Source: Streptomyces sp. ST2-7A
GTDB lineage: Bacteria; Actinomycetota; Actinomycetes; Streptomycetales; Streptomycetaceae
Reading direction: 5' to 3'
Length of the DNA: 64,000 nt
Assembly (NCBI RefSeq): GCF_021390475.1
Contig: NZ_JAJUWS010000026.1
Coordinates: 1-64,000, forward strand
Position 1 is the first letter of the stretch. Each line of letters opens with the position of its first letter. The notes beneath the pieces are model-generated. The model saw only the letters and a list, made by a program, of their open reading frames with translations. It had not been told where the DNA came from and ran no database searches. A program made the translations under genes and the position numbers. This document shows positions 34,998-43,646 of this stretch, one piece after another.

Positions 34998-36200
34998 TCA
35001 CAGGACGCGGCGCACGGCGAGCACGTCCCAGTCGGCCAGGGGGGTGATGCGCACGGGCCTTCCGGTGCGCGGGGCCTCGATGACGAGTCCTTCGCCCAGG
35101 TACAGGCCGACGTGCTCGGGGCGGGCGGCGGTGCCGCGATTGAAGATCAGGTCGCCGGGTTCCATCGCGCTCGGCGAGACCGCCCGGCCCTCGTTGACCT
35201 GCGTGTAGGTGGTGCGGGTCAGTTGGACACCGGCCTTGGCGTACGACTGCTGCACCAAACTGGAGCAGTCGCAGCGCCCCATCGGGTCCGGGCCGTGCGG
35301 AGCGGTGCACGATCCGCCCCACTGGTACATCGTTCCGAGCTGGTGCATCGCCCAGGTGATCGCCGTACGGGCCCGTGGGTCGGCGGTCGCCGGGATCCGG
35401 TAGCCCTCGGGCACCGCGCCCTCGGGGATGACCCCGAAGCCGGAGCCGTCGGCCGGATCGCAACCGGCGAGCGCACCCCCGCTGCCGACGTCCTCCCCGG
35501 AGGTGCCCGGGGCCGTGGTGGGGAAACCGGCGGCGATCACCTGCTGCAGCGCGGTCGCCAACGGTTCCCACTGGGCGTACTCGTCCGGATAAGCCGACCT
35601 CTGCACCGCCTGGGCCGCCCGGGTCACACTCATGTGCTCCCAGCCGGGAACATCGAGCAGGGCCCGGTAGAAACGCTCGCTCGCATGAACCGGATCCCGG
35701 ATCTGCTCGGGAGTCCCCCAGCCCTGCGAAGGGCGTTGCTGGAACAGGCCCAGCGAGTCGCGGTCCCCGTGGTCCAGATTCCGCAACCTGCTCTCCTGCA
35801 CGGCCGTGGCCAACGCGACGATCTGCCCGCGCCGGGGCACCTGCAGACCGATCCCGGTGGCGACGATGGTCCGGGCGTGCGGGATCTGCTCCCCGGGCAG
35901 CTCCAACCCCTCGATCTCGACACCGGAGGCATCGGCTCCGTCGAGAATCGCCGCGACCCGCTCGGCGATCCCGTCGGTGTCCGGGTCGGACAGGCAGCGG
36001 CCCACGGAGCCGCCGGCGGCTTCCCCGGCGAGGGCCGTCACCATGGCCGCACCCCCCAGGAGGAAGGGGGAGAGGAGCACCACACCGACACCGGCGGCGA
36101 TTCCCCTCAACCGATCCCGCCCCCTCGCGTGGTACGGCACGCGGACAACAGGGCGCAACGAGAGGTCACCGAAGTCTCCTTCACGAGCGGATTCCGGCAT
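34998..36200 (-). CDS. Lysozyme-like and NlpC/P60 cell-wall hydrolase
   Basis: About 400 aa from ATG at 36200. A membrane anchor (LRGIAAGVGVVLLSPFLLGG) is followed by a lytic transglycosylase-like region (ALATAVQESRLRNLDHGDRD, SLGLFQQRPSQGWGTPEQI) and a C-terminal NlpC/P60 domain with CDCSSLVQQSYAKAG (catalytic Cys) and EHVGLYLG (catalytic His). It would open peptidoglycan for the transfer channel, like VirB1. The frame is open to 36395, but that lies upstream of the predicted promoter (36356-36384), so the start must be nearer. Confidence 0.85.
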   Translation of the reverse strand: MPESAREGDFGDLSLRPVVRVPYHARGRDRLRGIAAGVGVVLLSPFLLGGAAMVTALAGEAAGGSVGRCLSDPDTDGIAERVAAILDGADASGVEIEGLELPGEQIPHARTIVATGIGLQVPRRGQIVALATAVQESRLRNLDHGDRDSLGLFQQRPSQGWGTPEQIRDPVHASERFYRALLDVPGWEHMSVTRAAQAVQRSAYPDEYAQWEPLATALQQVIAAGFPTTAPGTSGEDVGSGGALAGCDPADGSGFGVIPEGAVPEGYRIPATADPRARTAITWAMHQLGTMYQWGGSCTAPHGPDPMGRCDCSSLVQQSYAKAGVQLTRTTYTQVNEGRAVSPSAMEPGDLIFNRGTAARPEHVGLYLGEGLVIEAPRTGRPVRITPLADWDVLAVRRVL

Positions 36201-36355
36201 GCCGCGTACGCCTGCGACGGGTGGAAGGGGCGCGGCGCCGGGAGGGGCGAGCACGAGGTACCGACCCGTGGACGAGTTGCCTCTCGACCCATGGGCGGAA
36301 AGAAACCGCCACAACGGAACATCACCGGTGACGGCGTTCCCCGGGCGGTTCCACA

Positions 36356-36459
36356 ACAGTAGATCCGGATCGGCCGCCGACCAAAAAGTCGGCACGGGGG
36401 ATCGGAATCCGTTCCCCTTCCCGGAGCGTTTTGGTCGGCGGCCGAATCGCCCCTAACGT
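36356..36459. promoter_or_regulatory. Mirrored divergent promoter with shared operator arms
   Basis: CGGCCGCCGACCAAAA (36371-36386) and its exact inverse (36429-36444) form 16-base arms. Each arm carries TTGGTC as -35, and 17 bases further lie TACTGT (- strand, 36356-36361) and TAACGT (+ strand, 36454-36459). Both -10 boxes are followed by TGTGG. The left promoter faces the hydrolase and transfer operon, the right one the methyltransferase block. The symmetry suggests that one regulator controls both. Confidence 0.75.
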
Positions 36460-36584
36460 TGTGGGACTCCCTCGCCCGCCGGCCCCCGGTTTCCCGGACG
36501 TGCGCGCCCGATGCCCGGCCCGCTCGGATTGCCCCGGCGAAGGGATGTCCTCTCGAATTCCCCCACCCGAATCGGGGTACCTCT

Positions 36585-37340
36585 TTGCCTTTTTCCCTGC
36601 ACCGGGGCGACGCCCTGCGTGTGCTCACCACGCTGCCGGACGGTTGCGTCGACTCCGTGATCACCGACCCGCCCTACAACTCCGGCGGCAGGACCGCCAA
36701 GGAACGCACCTCCCGCTCGGCGAAGCAGAAGTACACCTCGGCCGACGCCAAGCACGCCCTGGCCGACTTCACCGGCGAGAACATGGACCAGCGCTCCTAC
36801 GGGTTCTGGCTCACCCAGCTCATGACCGAGGCCCACCGCCTGACGAAGCCCGGCGGCACCGCGCTGCTGTTCACCGACTGGCGGCAGTTGCCCATCACCA
36901 CCGACGCGATCCAGGCAGCCGGATGGCTGTGGCGCGGCGTGCTGGCCTGGCACAAACCGCAGGCCAGACCCCAGAAGGGCCGCTTCACGCAGAACTGCGA
37001 GTTCGTCGTGTGGGGGTCCAACGGGGCGCTGGACGGTTCCCACAATCCCGTCTACCTGCCCGGCCTGTACTCCGCCTCCCAGCCCTCGGGCTCCAAACGG
37101 CGGCACATCACCCAGAAGCCGGTCGAGGTGATGCGCGAGCTGGTCAAGATCAGCCCTCCGGGCGGCACGGTGCTCGACTTCTGCGCCGGCTCCGGCTCCA
37201 CGGGAGTGGCCGCCCTGCTGGAGGGACGCGACTTCATCGGGGTGGAGAAGACCGAACACTACGCCGCCATCGCGAGGGACCGGCTCACCGAGACCGCTCG
37301 GAAGACACTCACCCGCGACGACCTCGTGCTCACGGCCTGA
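36585..37340 (+). CDS. DNA N4-cytosine or N6-adenine methyltransferase
   Basis: 251 aa from TTG at 36585; the frame is open to 36459, but that overlaps the predicted -10 box. SVITDPPYNSGG is motif IV and VLDFCAGSGSTGVAALLEGR is motif I, in the beta-class order. HITQKPVEVMRELVKISPPG is motif X-like. No restriction partner is present, so it probably guards the element or regulates it. The 5' leader is about 120 bases. Confidence 0.85.
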   Translation: MPFSLHRGDALRVLTTLPDGCVDSVITDPPYNSGGRTAKERTSRSAKQKYTSADAKHALADFTGENMDQRSYGFWLTQLMTEAHRLTKPGGTALLFTDWRQLPITTDAIQAAGWLWRGVLAWHKPQARPQKGRFTQNCEFVVWGSNGALDGSHNPVYLPGLYSASQPSGSKRRHITQKPVEVMRELVKISPPGGTVLDFCAGSGSTGVAALLEGRDFIGVEKTEHYAAIARDRLTETARKTLTRDDLVLTA

Positions 37341-37425
37341 CCCACCCGGCTCCCGGGGCTCCGCCCCGAAGCCCCGGTGCGGTCTTCCCCTGTCGGACAC
37401 CGCTCGAAGGAGACCCCGCCCGTCC

Positions 37426-38073
37426 ATGACCGATCCCGACAACCCGCCCGGGGAGGGCGAGATCGCTCCGGTGCGCCTGCCCGAGACGCACCTGGAGGAA
37501 ATCGAGGCCGGAGTTCGGAAGCTGATGGAGCAATCCGCCCAGCAGGCGCGCCGGCTCGACCACCTGGCCTCGGCCCCCACCTCCCAGTCCTCTCCGTTCT
37601 CCGCCCTCGGGGCTCCCGCTTTCGGCGGGCCCCCGCCGGCGGCCCCACCGGAACCACGTCCGATCCTGGAACTGGAGGGCGAGGAGTACGAGGACGAGCT
37701 CGACGCCCTGTCCGACTGGGTGGACGACTTCCTGATGCCCAGCTACGGCGCGGAGGTCACCACGGCGGCGCCGTGGTGCCTGCGCTGGCAGGAGCACGAC
37801 GACGTGGTGGCCTGGCTCCACGCCCTGTGGCTCGCCTACCAGCAGCACAAGGACCCCGAGGCGGGCCCTTCCGGACTGCTGGTGTGGCACCGGGACTTCC
37901 TCACCCACACCATCGCGGCGATCCGCGCCCCCGGCGGGCCGCTGTCGGCGTGCATGACCTCCCCCGACCGTCCCGCCCACCGACTCCTGCCCGGCCCGCC
38001 GCCCTCGATCCGAACGGAGGAGGCCAACGCGGCCGAGGCCGGATCATCCGGTTCGACCGGGTCCGGATCGTGA
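37426..38073 (+). CDS. DUF4913 domain protein
   Basis: 215 aa. An N-terminal coiled region (LEEIEAGVRKLMEQSAQQAR) and a Pro-rich linker precede the DUF4913 core: LDALSDWVDDFLMPSYGAEV, APWCLRWQEHDDVVAWLHAL and LLVWHRDFLTHTIAAI. Function unknown; common in actinobacterial transfer regions. The next gene starts inside its stop (GTGA). Confidence 0.82.
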   Translation: MTDPDNPPGEGEIAPVRLPETHLEEIEAGVRKLMEQSAQQARRLDHLASAPTSQSSPFSALGAPAFGGPPPAAPPEPRPILELEGEEYEDELDALSDWVDDFLMPSYGAEVTTAAPWCLRWQEHDDVVAWLHALWLAYQQHKDPEAGPSGLLVWHRDFLTHTIAAIRAPGGPLSACMTSPDRPAHRLLPGPPPSIRTEEANAAEAGSSGSTGSGS

Positions 38074-38543
38074 GCGCCGGGCGACCGGCCTTCGGCCTCA
38101 GCTTCGACCCACGGGCCCTGACCGACCTCCTCGGGGCCCCCGACGAGGTCCGCGACACCGCCCTGTCCCATCTCCGGGACGTGGTGAACGCCGAGCGGCG
38201 GGGGCTTCGGCTGACCGGGGACCTGGAGGGGTACCGCAAGCTGTTCGTGGATCCCCACAAGGAGTGGCGCCTCGTCTACGGTCTCCGCCCGGCACCGGAG
38301 ACCTCCGCGTATCGACAGGAAGTCCACGTCGTCGCCGTTCGGCCCCGGGCCCGCAACGACGTCTACGACACCGTCGGCATCCGCCTGGGCATGTCCCGCC
38401 GCCCGCTGAGCGCCCGCGCCCACGCCGCCCGGGTCCGTTCTCCCCAGCTGACCGACCCTCTCCCTCTTCGGCCCGGTCCGGCTGCCGCGATGTCCGGTCC
38501 GCCCCGTCCCGCGACCGTCGTCCCGAACGGGCCCCTCCGTTGA
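38070..38543 (+). CDS. RelE/ParE-like toxin-fold protein
   Basis: 157 aa from GTG at 38070. The first 110 residues fit a RelE/ParE fold: FGLSFDPRALTDLLGAPDEV, then GYRKLFVDPHKEWRLVYGL, EVHVVAVRPRARNDVYDTVG and IRLG. The last 45 residues are Pro/Arg-rich and may be spurious or disordered. No antitoxin-like gene is adjacent; the coupled DUF4913 gene upstream is the only candidate partner. The toxin activity is inferred, not shown. Confidence 0.62.
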   Translation: MSAGRPAFGLSFDPRALTDLLGAPDEVRDTALSHLRDVVNAERRGLRLTGDLEGYRKLFVDPHKEWRLVYGLRPAPETSAYRQEVHVVAVRPRARNDVYDTVGIRLGMSRRPLSARAHAARVRSPQLTDPLPLRPGPAAAMSGPPRPATVVPNGPLR

Positions 38544-38641
38544 CCCCACCCCCGGCTCGGCCGGGCCGGGAACGGAACAACCCACCGGCGCCACGCCGCC
38601 CACTGCCCGCCCACCGAGCCGGCCCGCACCGAAAGGGGACC

Positions 38642-39361
38642 GTGCACCCACCCCACCTCGACCTCCGCCTGGACGGCTTCCGGGCCACCGATGAACAGAC
38701 GGAAGAGGCGTTCCGAGACGCCATCGGCATCGACCGCACCGACCTCGTCCCCCTGGCCGAACACCACACCCCCGAGGGCACGAGCTACTACCTGCTCCAT
38801 CACACCGCAGCCACCTGGGGCACCCCCGGCGAGCCCCAACTCATAGCCCTCCACCTGTGGCGCGACCCGCGCGAGAAGACCTTCGGTTTCACCCACGCAC
38901 CGCTGCCCCTGGTCGCCATGGCACAGGCCTGGCTCGCCCACCGCGGCTGTCCCCGCGAGAAGATCCGTCTCGCGCCGGACACGGGCACAGCGGCGGCCGA
39001 TGAGACGACCCGGGCGTTGGAAGACCGCCTCACGCACGAGGGCGACCACTTCGCCCTCCTGGACAGCTACACCGACGACGATCCCGACCACGCCGTGACC
39101 GTCGTGATCCTGCGCTCCCTCGACGAGCACAGTCCCTCACCGTTCCGCGTGCTGCACGAGACCGTCGACACCGCCTCCCGAACCCACACCCTTCGAGAGG
39201 GCGGCTTCACCACCCACACCGAAGCCCTCCGATGGTGCGGGGACGCCCTTGCGGGAAAGGCGGCTCCCCTGCCCCCCTTCCGGTCCACGGTCCGACCGGG
39301 CCCGCAGCCGATCGGTGTTCCTCCGGCGTCCGGCCACCGCTCCGCGGGGCGCGGGCGCTGA
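38642..39361 (+). CDS. Hypothetical protein
   Basis: 239 aa from GTG at 38642 with AAAGGGGA upstream. Recognisable pieces are LDGFRATDEQTEEAFRDAIG, SYYLLHHTAATWGTPGEPQL and FALLDSYTDDDPDHAVTVVI. Mixed alpha/beta, acidic, no membrane segment. Family not recognised. Confidence 0.6.
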   Translation: MHPPHLDLRLDGFRATDEQTEEAFRDAIGIDRTDLVPLAEHHTPEGTSYYLLHHTAATWGTPGEPQLIALHLWRDPREKTFGFTHAPLPLVAMAQAWLAHRGCPREKIRLAPDTGTAAADETTRALEDRLTHEGDHFALLDSYTDDDPDHAVTVVILRSLDEHSPSPFRVLHETVDTASRTHTLREGGFTTHTEALRWCGDALAGKAAPLPPFRSTVRPGPQPIGVPPASGHRSAGRGR

Positions 39362-39382
39362 GCGCTTTTCCCGGAAAGCCGC

Positions 39383-39420
39383 ACAACATAGACGGGGGCC
39401 GCCGGTTGGGCAAACCGGCG
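39383..39420. promoter_or_regulatory. Palindromic operator-like module, copy 2
   Basis: CGCCGGTT (39400-39407) and AACCGGCG (39413-39420) flank GGGCA. On the - strand the flank reads CCCCCGT then CTATGTTG, as at copy 1 (21731-21768). On the - strand TTGCCC, 17 bases and TATGTT form a promoter-like set. The palindrome lies 204 bases before the three-gene set that starts at 39624. Confidence 0.6.
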
Positions 39421-39623
39421 AATTCACGGATTCTGATTGCGGCCGACGGAACGGAACGACCGATTCGAATCTCTTCGCATTCCCGATGCTCGAAGAACCT
39501 CATTCGGGGTGCGCGTTTCCCGACCCGCCACCGCGAGTTCTGCGATGAGGGTCGGGGCGGGATGATTCGACGCCCCGCTTTCCCATCCCCGGCCATGGCT
39601 CACCCTCTGGAAAGGAAACCTCT

Positions 39624-40085
39624 GTGTCCGACGGGACAGACGATGTCGTGGACGTTCTCACCGAACAGATCGAGCGCCGCTTCGACATGAGCATGGACGA
39701 GCTGAGGGCCGCGGTCGCGGCGGCCCCGGAGGCCCACGGCGAGGCCACCGAGCTCGTGCGCTGGCACGCCCTGCTCACCGAGGCCCAGACCGCCGTGGAC
39801 ACAGCGGAGAACGACCTTCTCCGAGCGATGGAGACGCAGACCGACACGATCGACGACCCCACCATGGAAATCGCCCAGCGAGCCAACAACGCCGTCTTCG
39901 CCCGTGACGGGCGCGCCATGGTCGTGCGCTGGCTGCTGGACCCCGACGCCCCCGGCAAGCGAGGGCCCACCGCCGAGCAACGGCCCCGCCCCGGCCTAGA
40001 CCGGCGCCGGGGACCGACTCCGACCACCCCCGCCCCGCCCGGGCCCACCACGGCCACGACCCCCACACCGGGAGTCCGACGGTGA
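39624..40085 (+). CDS. Small helical protein, tandem paralogue 1
   Basis: 153 aa from GTG at 39624 behind GGAAAGGAAA. LVRWHALLTEAQTAVDTAEN and IAQRANNAVFARDGRAMVVR form a helical hairpin; the tail is Pro/Thr-rich. The next two genes share this plan. Function unknown. Confidence 0.6.
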   Translation: MSDGTDDVVDVLTEQIERRFDMSMDELRAAVAAAPEAHGEATELVRWHALLTEAQTAVDTAENDLLRAMETQTDTIDDPTMEIAQRANNAVFARDGRAMVVRWLLDPDAPGKRGPTAEQRPRPGLDRRRGPTPTTPAPPGPTTATTPTPGVRR

Positions 40086-40525
40086 ACGTCCGCGACAAGC
40101 CCTGCACCCACGACGCCCGCCTCCGAGAGGTCTTCGACGCGCCGGTCGCCGACCTGTACGAGCAGGCCGGCGGACCGGACGCCCCCGAGGCCCTCACCCG
40201 GGCCCTGGAGTTGCGCGGCTTCCTCGCCCTGGCCGAGGAACAGGTCACCCGGGTCCGCGACCGCGTGCACGGGGCGATGGCACCCGAGCGCGACATGAAC
40301 GACCTCTCCGCCGAAGACCTGCGCTTCGACGCCCAGTGGCTGGAGGCGGCGCTCTCCGCCCGTGACGGCTACCGCACCGCACTGGAGAACCTGCTGCGCA
40401 CCCCGCCCCCGCCCCACCAGCCGGTCCGGCCCAGCCGGTTCGTGCAGCACACGGTCACCACCCCTCTGTCCTCCACCGCCCCGACCCCCGGGCGCACCGG
40501 GACACCCCGTCCACGTCGAGGATGA
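40082..40525 (+). CDS. Small helical protein, tandem paralogue 2
   Basis: 147 aa; its GTG overlaps the stop of paralogue 1 (GTGA). ELRGFLALAEEQVTRVRDRV and FDAQWLEAALSARDGYRTAL match the hairpin of its neighbours. A Pro-rich tail follows. Confidence 0.6.
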   Translation: MNVRDKPCTHDARLREVFDAPVADLYEQAGGPDAPEALTRALELRGFLALAEEQVTRVRDRVHGAMAPERDMNDLSAEDLRFDAQWLEAALSARDGYRTALENLLRTPPPPHQPVRPSRFVQHTVTTPLSSTAPTPGRTGTPRPRRG

Positions 40526-40953
40526 AAGCTCCCATTCGATTGCCCCCACCCACCGCCGCCGAGATGGCGGCGCGGATCGAGGAGCTGTACGGCGCGCCCC
40601 TGCCCCACCTCGAAGCCCACGCCCGCGATCGGGAGCCGGGCATGCTCGCCGCCCTCCTCGCAAGCCACCGCACCATCGCGCTGGCCGAGCGGAACATCAC
40701 CGTCCACCGTGAACGTCTGCGTCAGCTGACCCACCCCGAACAGCGGATCGACGCCCCCGAGGTCTCCCACCTTCTCGACTGCGCACGCCGTCTCGCCGAA
40801 GCCGTAGCCGTTCGGGACACCCAGGCCGCCACCACCGACGCGGTCCTGCGCAGCCTCGGCCGCGCCCCGGCACCGCAACCGCCCACCACCTCACCCGCGA
40901 CCGCCCCAGCCGTTCCCTCCTCGCCGGCCACGAGCCCCGCCCCCGGCCGTTGA
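40522..40953 (+). CDS. Small helical protein, tandem paralogue 3
   Basis: 143 aa; ATG overlaps the stop of paralogue 2 (ATGA). LASHRTIALAERNITVHRER and LLDCARRLAEAVAVRDTQAA match the hairpin of paralogues 1 and 2, and again a Pro/Ala/Ser tail ends the protein. Confidence 0.6.
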   Translation: MKAPIRLPPPTAAEMAARIEELYGAPLPHLEAHARDREPGMLAALLASHRTIALAERNITVHRERLRQLTHPEQRIDAPEVSHLLDCARRLAEAVAVRDTQAATTDAVLRSLGRAPAPQPPTTSPATAPAVPSSPATSPAPGR

Positions 40954-40995
40954 CCCGCCCGGGCCCGGCCCTTCGCGCATCAGGAGTTCACCCCC

Positions 40996-41859
40996 TTGGT
41001 CACCACCGGTCTGCCGCCCGCCGACGCCGCCGATGTCGCCCGGGTCACCGAAGCCCTCCAGATGATCACCCCACGGTGGAACGTGCGGGTCCTGCTGACC
41101 CTGAACCGGACTCCCCGGCGCTACAAGGAGATCGTGGCCAAGCTGCCGTACCTCCACACCAGCCACCTGCACTCCAAGATCCGCTCGCTGTGCAACGCGG
41201 GCCTGGCCGAACGCACCGAGCACTCCGCCCGCCACGTCACCTACGGCCTCACCCCCCGCGGCCAACAGCTCCTCCCGGTGCTCCCCCGGATGGCGAGGTG
41301 GGCCGAACAGCACCTGGAGAAGCCGGAACAGCCGCTCGCCGCGATCGAGCAGATCGAGGACACCCTCGCCCTCCTCACCCGCCGGCAGGCTCCCGCGATC
41401 CTCTGGGTGCTCAAGTCACGACAGGAGGCCACCGCCCTGGCCCTGGCCGGCCTCGTGATGCCCACCGGCTTCTGGAACAACATCTATCCCCACCTGCGGC
41501 AACTCATCGACGACGGCCTGGTGACGACCGAGGGCACCGGGCAGCCCTACCGCCTCTCGCGGGCCGGCGAGGCATTGAGCCCCGTACTCGGCGCCCTGTC
41601 CATGTGGTCCGCCGGCCGACCGATCGACGGGGCCGCCCGACACCCTGTGTGGGGCAACTCCGCCCCGCCGGCCGTGAATCCCACGCGTGTCTGGACCAGC
41701 CACCAGGCACGCTTCCCCGCTCCTCCCGCCGTTCCCACGGCCCCCGCCACACCCGCACGGCCCGCGCACCGCCCCGGGTGGGCAACCGGCGAGCTGTTCT
41801 CCCACGCCCCACCGCCCGGCGTGAAGGTCCCCGCGACCGCCGGAGGACCCCGCCGATGA
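40996..41859 (+). CDS. HxlR-like tandem winged-helix regulator
   Basis: 287 aa from TTG at 40996 with AGGAG upstream. The first winged helix (ITPRWNVRVLLTLNRTPRRY, then LHSKIRSLCNAGLAERTEHS and VTYGLTPRGQQLLPVLPRMA) is typical of HxlR/PadR-type regulators. A second, weaker copy follows (RQAPAILWVLKSRQEATALA, HLRQLIDDGLVTT, YRLSRAGEAL). The C-terminal 80 residues are Pro-rich. It may regulate genes of the element. Confidence 0.75.
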   Translation: MVTTGLPPADAADVARVTEALQMITPRWNVRVLLTLNRTPRRYKEIVAKLPYLHTSHLHSKIRSLCNAGLAERTEHSARHVTYGLTPRGQQLLPVLPRMARWAEQHLEKPEQPLAAIEQIEDTLALLTRRQAPAILWVLKSRQEATALALAGLVMPTGFWNNIYPHLRQLIDDGLVTTEGTGQPYRLSRAGEALSPVLGALSMWSAGRPIDGAARHPVWGNSAPPAVNPTRVWTSHQARFPAPPAVPTAPATPARPAHRPGWATGELFSHAPPPGVKVPATAGGPRR

Positions 41860-42332
41860 CTCCCGACTCCGCCCGGCACCACCTCCATGACACGTGCACC
41901 GCCCTGTCCTGCTCCGTTCTGATTCGCCTGATCGGTGAGATCGACGACCACGGAGCCCTCCCCGCACGCGCCCTGACCCGGACTTTCACGGACCTCCCCG
42001 CCCACCGGATCCGGCAGGCGGTCGAGCAGGCGGATGCCCTCGGGCTCCTGACCCGAACCGCCGGCGGGCTGGACCTCTCGTCAGCCGGCCGCGACCTCGC
42101 CGACCTCTACGACGCCACCGCCCGCTGGGCCCGAGGACACCAACACCCGGCCTCGCTGTGCGACTTCGCCGGACGGATCCGGCACACCTTCGCCCTGATG
42201 GGCACCGAAACACCCCACCCTCGGGCTTCCGGCGACGAGCGCGACGTGGGACTCGCACGGATCGAACAGCTGATGAGCCGGTGGATCCGCGCCCACCGGC
42301 GAAGCCGGGACGCCTACGGCATCACGGCCTGA
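41856..42332 (+). CDS. Winged-helix-like regulator
   Basis: 158 aa from ATG at 41856, overlapping the HxlR-like stop (ATGA). CSVLIRLIGEIDDHGALPAR, IRQAVEQADALGLLTRTAGG and LDLSSAGRDLADLYDATARW read as a third winged-helix unit like those of its neighbour, followed by a helical tail. The two proteins may form a pair. Confidence 0.6.
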   Translation: MTPDSARHHLHDTCTALSCSVLIRLIGEIDDHGALPARALTRTFTDLPAHRIRQAVEQADALGLLTRTAGGLDLSSAGRDLADLYDATARWARGHQHPASLCDFAGRIRHTFALMGTETPHPRASGDERDVGLARIEQLMSRWIRAHRRSRDAYGITA

Positions 42333-42409
42333 CCCCTCTCCCGGATCGCCCCCATACCGCTGACCCGCTGCTTCGCGCCGTCGGCGCTCCCTCCCGAACA
42401 CGGAGATCC

Positions 42410-43276
42410 ATGCCACCCCACGACGCACCTCGCCCGATCGACGGGGACGTGTACGTCTCACCCCGCCACCTGGCCGCAGCCACCTCGACCGGTGACGCCG
42501 CTCTCCAACCCCTGCTCGACGCGGGATGGGAAATGGCACACGACGACCTCGGTAACCTCCACGTTCACGCACCGGACCGCAGGATCCGCCTCGGCTACCT
42601 CCCCGAGGGCGAGGACGACGGCCTGTGGCGCATCAACGCCTACGAGGACCCCTTCGGCCCACCGGCCTGGGGAGCCTGCTTCAACAACACCTGCCCCACC
42701 GAGTTCGTCCACGCCTTCACCACCGCTCTCGCCCGGGCATACCGCCGGGGCCCGCAGGCCTACCTGGCGTCACCGAACCCGATCCGCGAGGGCCGCGAAC
42801 CGGCCCTCGCCATCGACCCCCTCGTCAACCGCGGATGGCGCGCCTCTCATGACCGCCGGGGCACCCTGGAACTCCACGCCCCCGACGGACTCGCTGGACT
42901 CGCCATCCCCACCGGACGCCTGGACCCCGAGAAGGAGTTGACCACCCGCGACGCCCGCTGGCAGTTGTGGGCCGGCACCTCCAACGACCACCCCGTCTGG
43001 TACGCCACCGCCAGTACCCACACCCCTGTGGCCCTGGTCCGGGCCGTCACCGAGTGCGTCTCCGATCCCGCTCCGCTGCCGCGATGGCGAAAGGACACCC
43101 GCAGCTACATCCAGGGCATGGCTCGACTCACGCCCATCCTTCTCCCTGACCCGCCGGGGCCGACCCCGCTCGACATGCGGCGCCTCGCCGGCCTGCGGCC
43201 CGCCGGGCTTCCCTCGTCCAGCGTCCCGCGATGGAGCACCACCAGCGCCCCACCCCGGCCCGGCTCCCGCCGCTGA
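42410..43276 (+). CDS. DUF317 domain protein (second of three)
   Basis: 288 aa from ATG at 42410 with CGGAGA upstream. VYVSPRHLAAATSTGDAALQ is the DUF317 opening. Two repeats end in PTEFVHAFTTALARAYRRGP and PVALVRAVTECVSDPAPLPR. The Trp-rich strands (WGACFNNTCPTEF, WQLWAGTSNDHPVWYATAS) agree. The Pro-rich tail is probably disordered. Confidence 0.83.
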   Translation: MPPHDAPRPIDGDVYVSPRHLAAATSTGDAALQPLLDAGWEMAHDDLGNLHVHAPDRRIRLGYLPEGEDDGLWRINAYEDPFGPPAWGACFNNTCPTEFVHAFTTALARAYRRGPQAYLASPNPIREGREPALAIDPLVNRGWRASHDRRGTLELHAPDGLAGLAIPTGRLDPEKELTTRDARWQLWAGTSNDHPVWYATASTHTPVALVRAVTECVSDPAPLPRWRKDTRSYIQGMARLTPILLPDPPGPTPLDMRRLAGLRPAGLPSSSVPRWSTTSAPPRPGSRR

Positions 43277-43307
43277 CCCCGCGTCCTCCCGAGCAGGAGT
43301 TTCCTTC

Positions 43308-43646
43308 ATGTCCCTGCAGGCCGCCGAGTTCTTCGACGAACTCTGTCCGCCGTTCCCCCACAGCGCGGTGGTCGGTGACACCTACTACGCGATTCCCGTC
43401 CCGGCCGGGCCCTGGCGGCTGAGCATCGGCTTCACCCGGACCATCCACGCCGACACCTACGGCGGTCTGCGAGCAGCCGTCCTCCACGCGGAGCGGGGCG
43501 AGATCGACACCGTCACCCTCGGATTCACCGACCACGGCACCTTCCATCGCCGCGATGAAGTCCTCAACACCCCGCGCGGCAGCAAACGCTACGGAACCTT
43601 CGACACACCACCGCCCCGACCACCAGGGCTTGATCAAGCTCCCTGA
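43308..43646 (+). CDS. Hypothetical protein with its end replaced by an IS end
   Basis: 112 aa. SAVVGDTYYAIPVPAGPWRL and IHADTYGGLRAAVLHAERGE read as a beta-rich small protein. The final residues (after PPPRPPGLDQAP) come from sequence that resembles an IS terminus, CAGGGCTTGATCAAGC at about 43626-43641. The C-terminus may therefore differ from the ancestral one. Confidence 0.55.
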   Translation: MSLQAAEFFDELCPPFPHSAVVGDTYYAIPVPAGPWRLSIGFTRTIHADTYGGLRAAVLHAERGEIDTVTLGFTDHGTFHRRDEVLNTPRGSKRYGTFDTPPPRPPGLDQAP

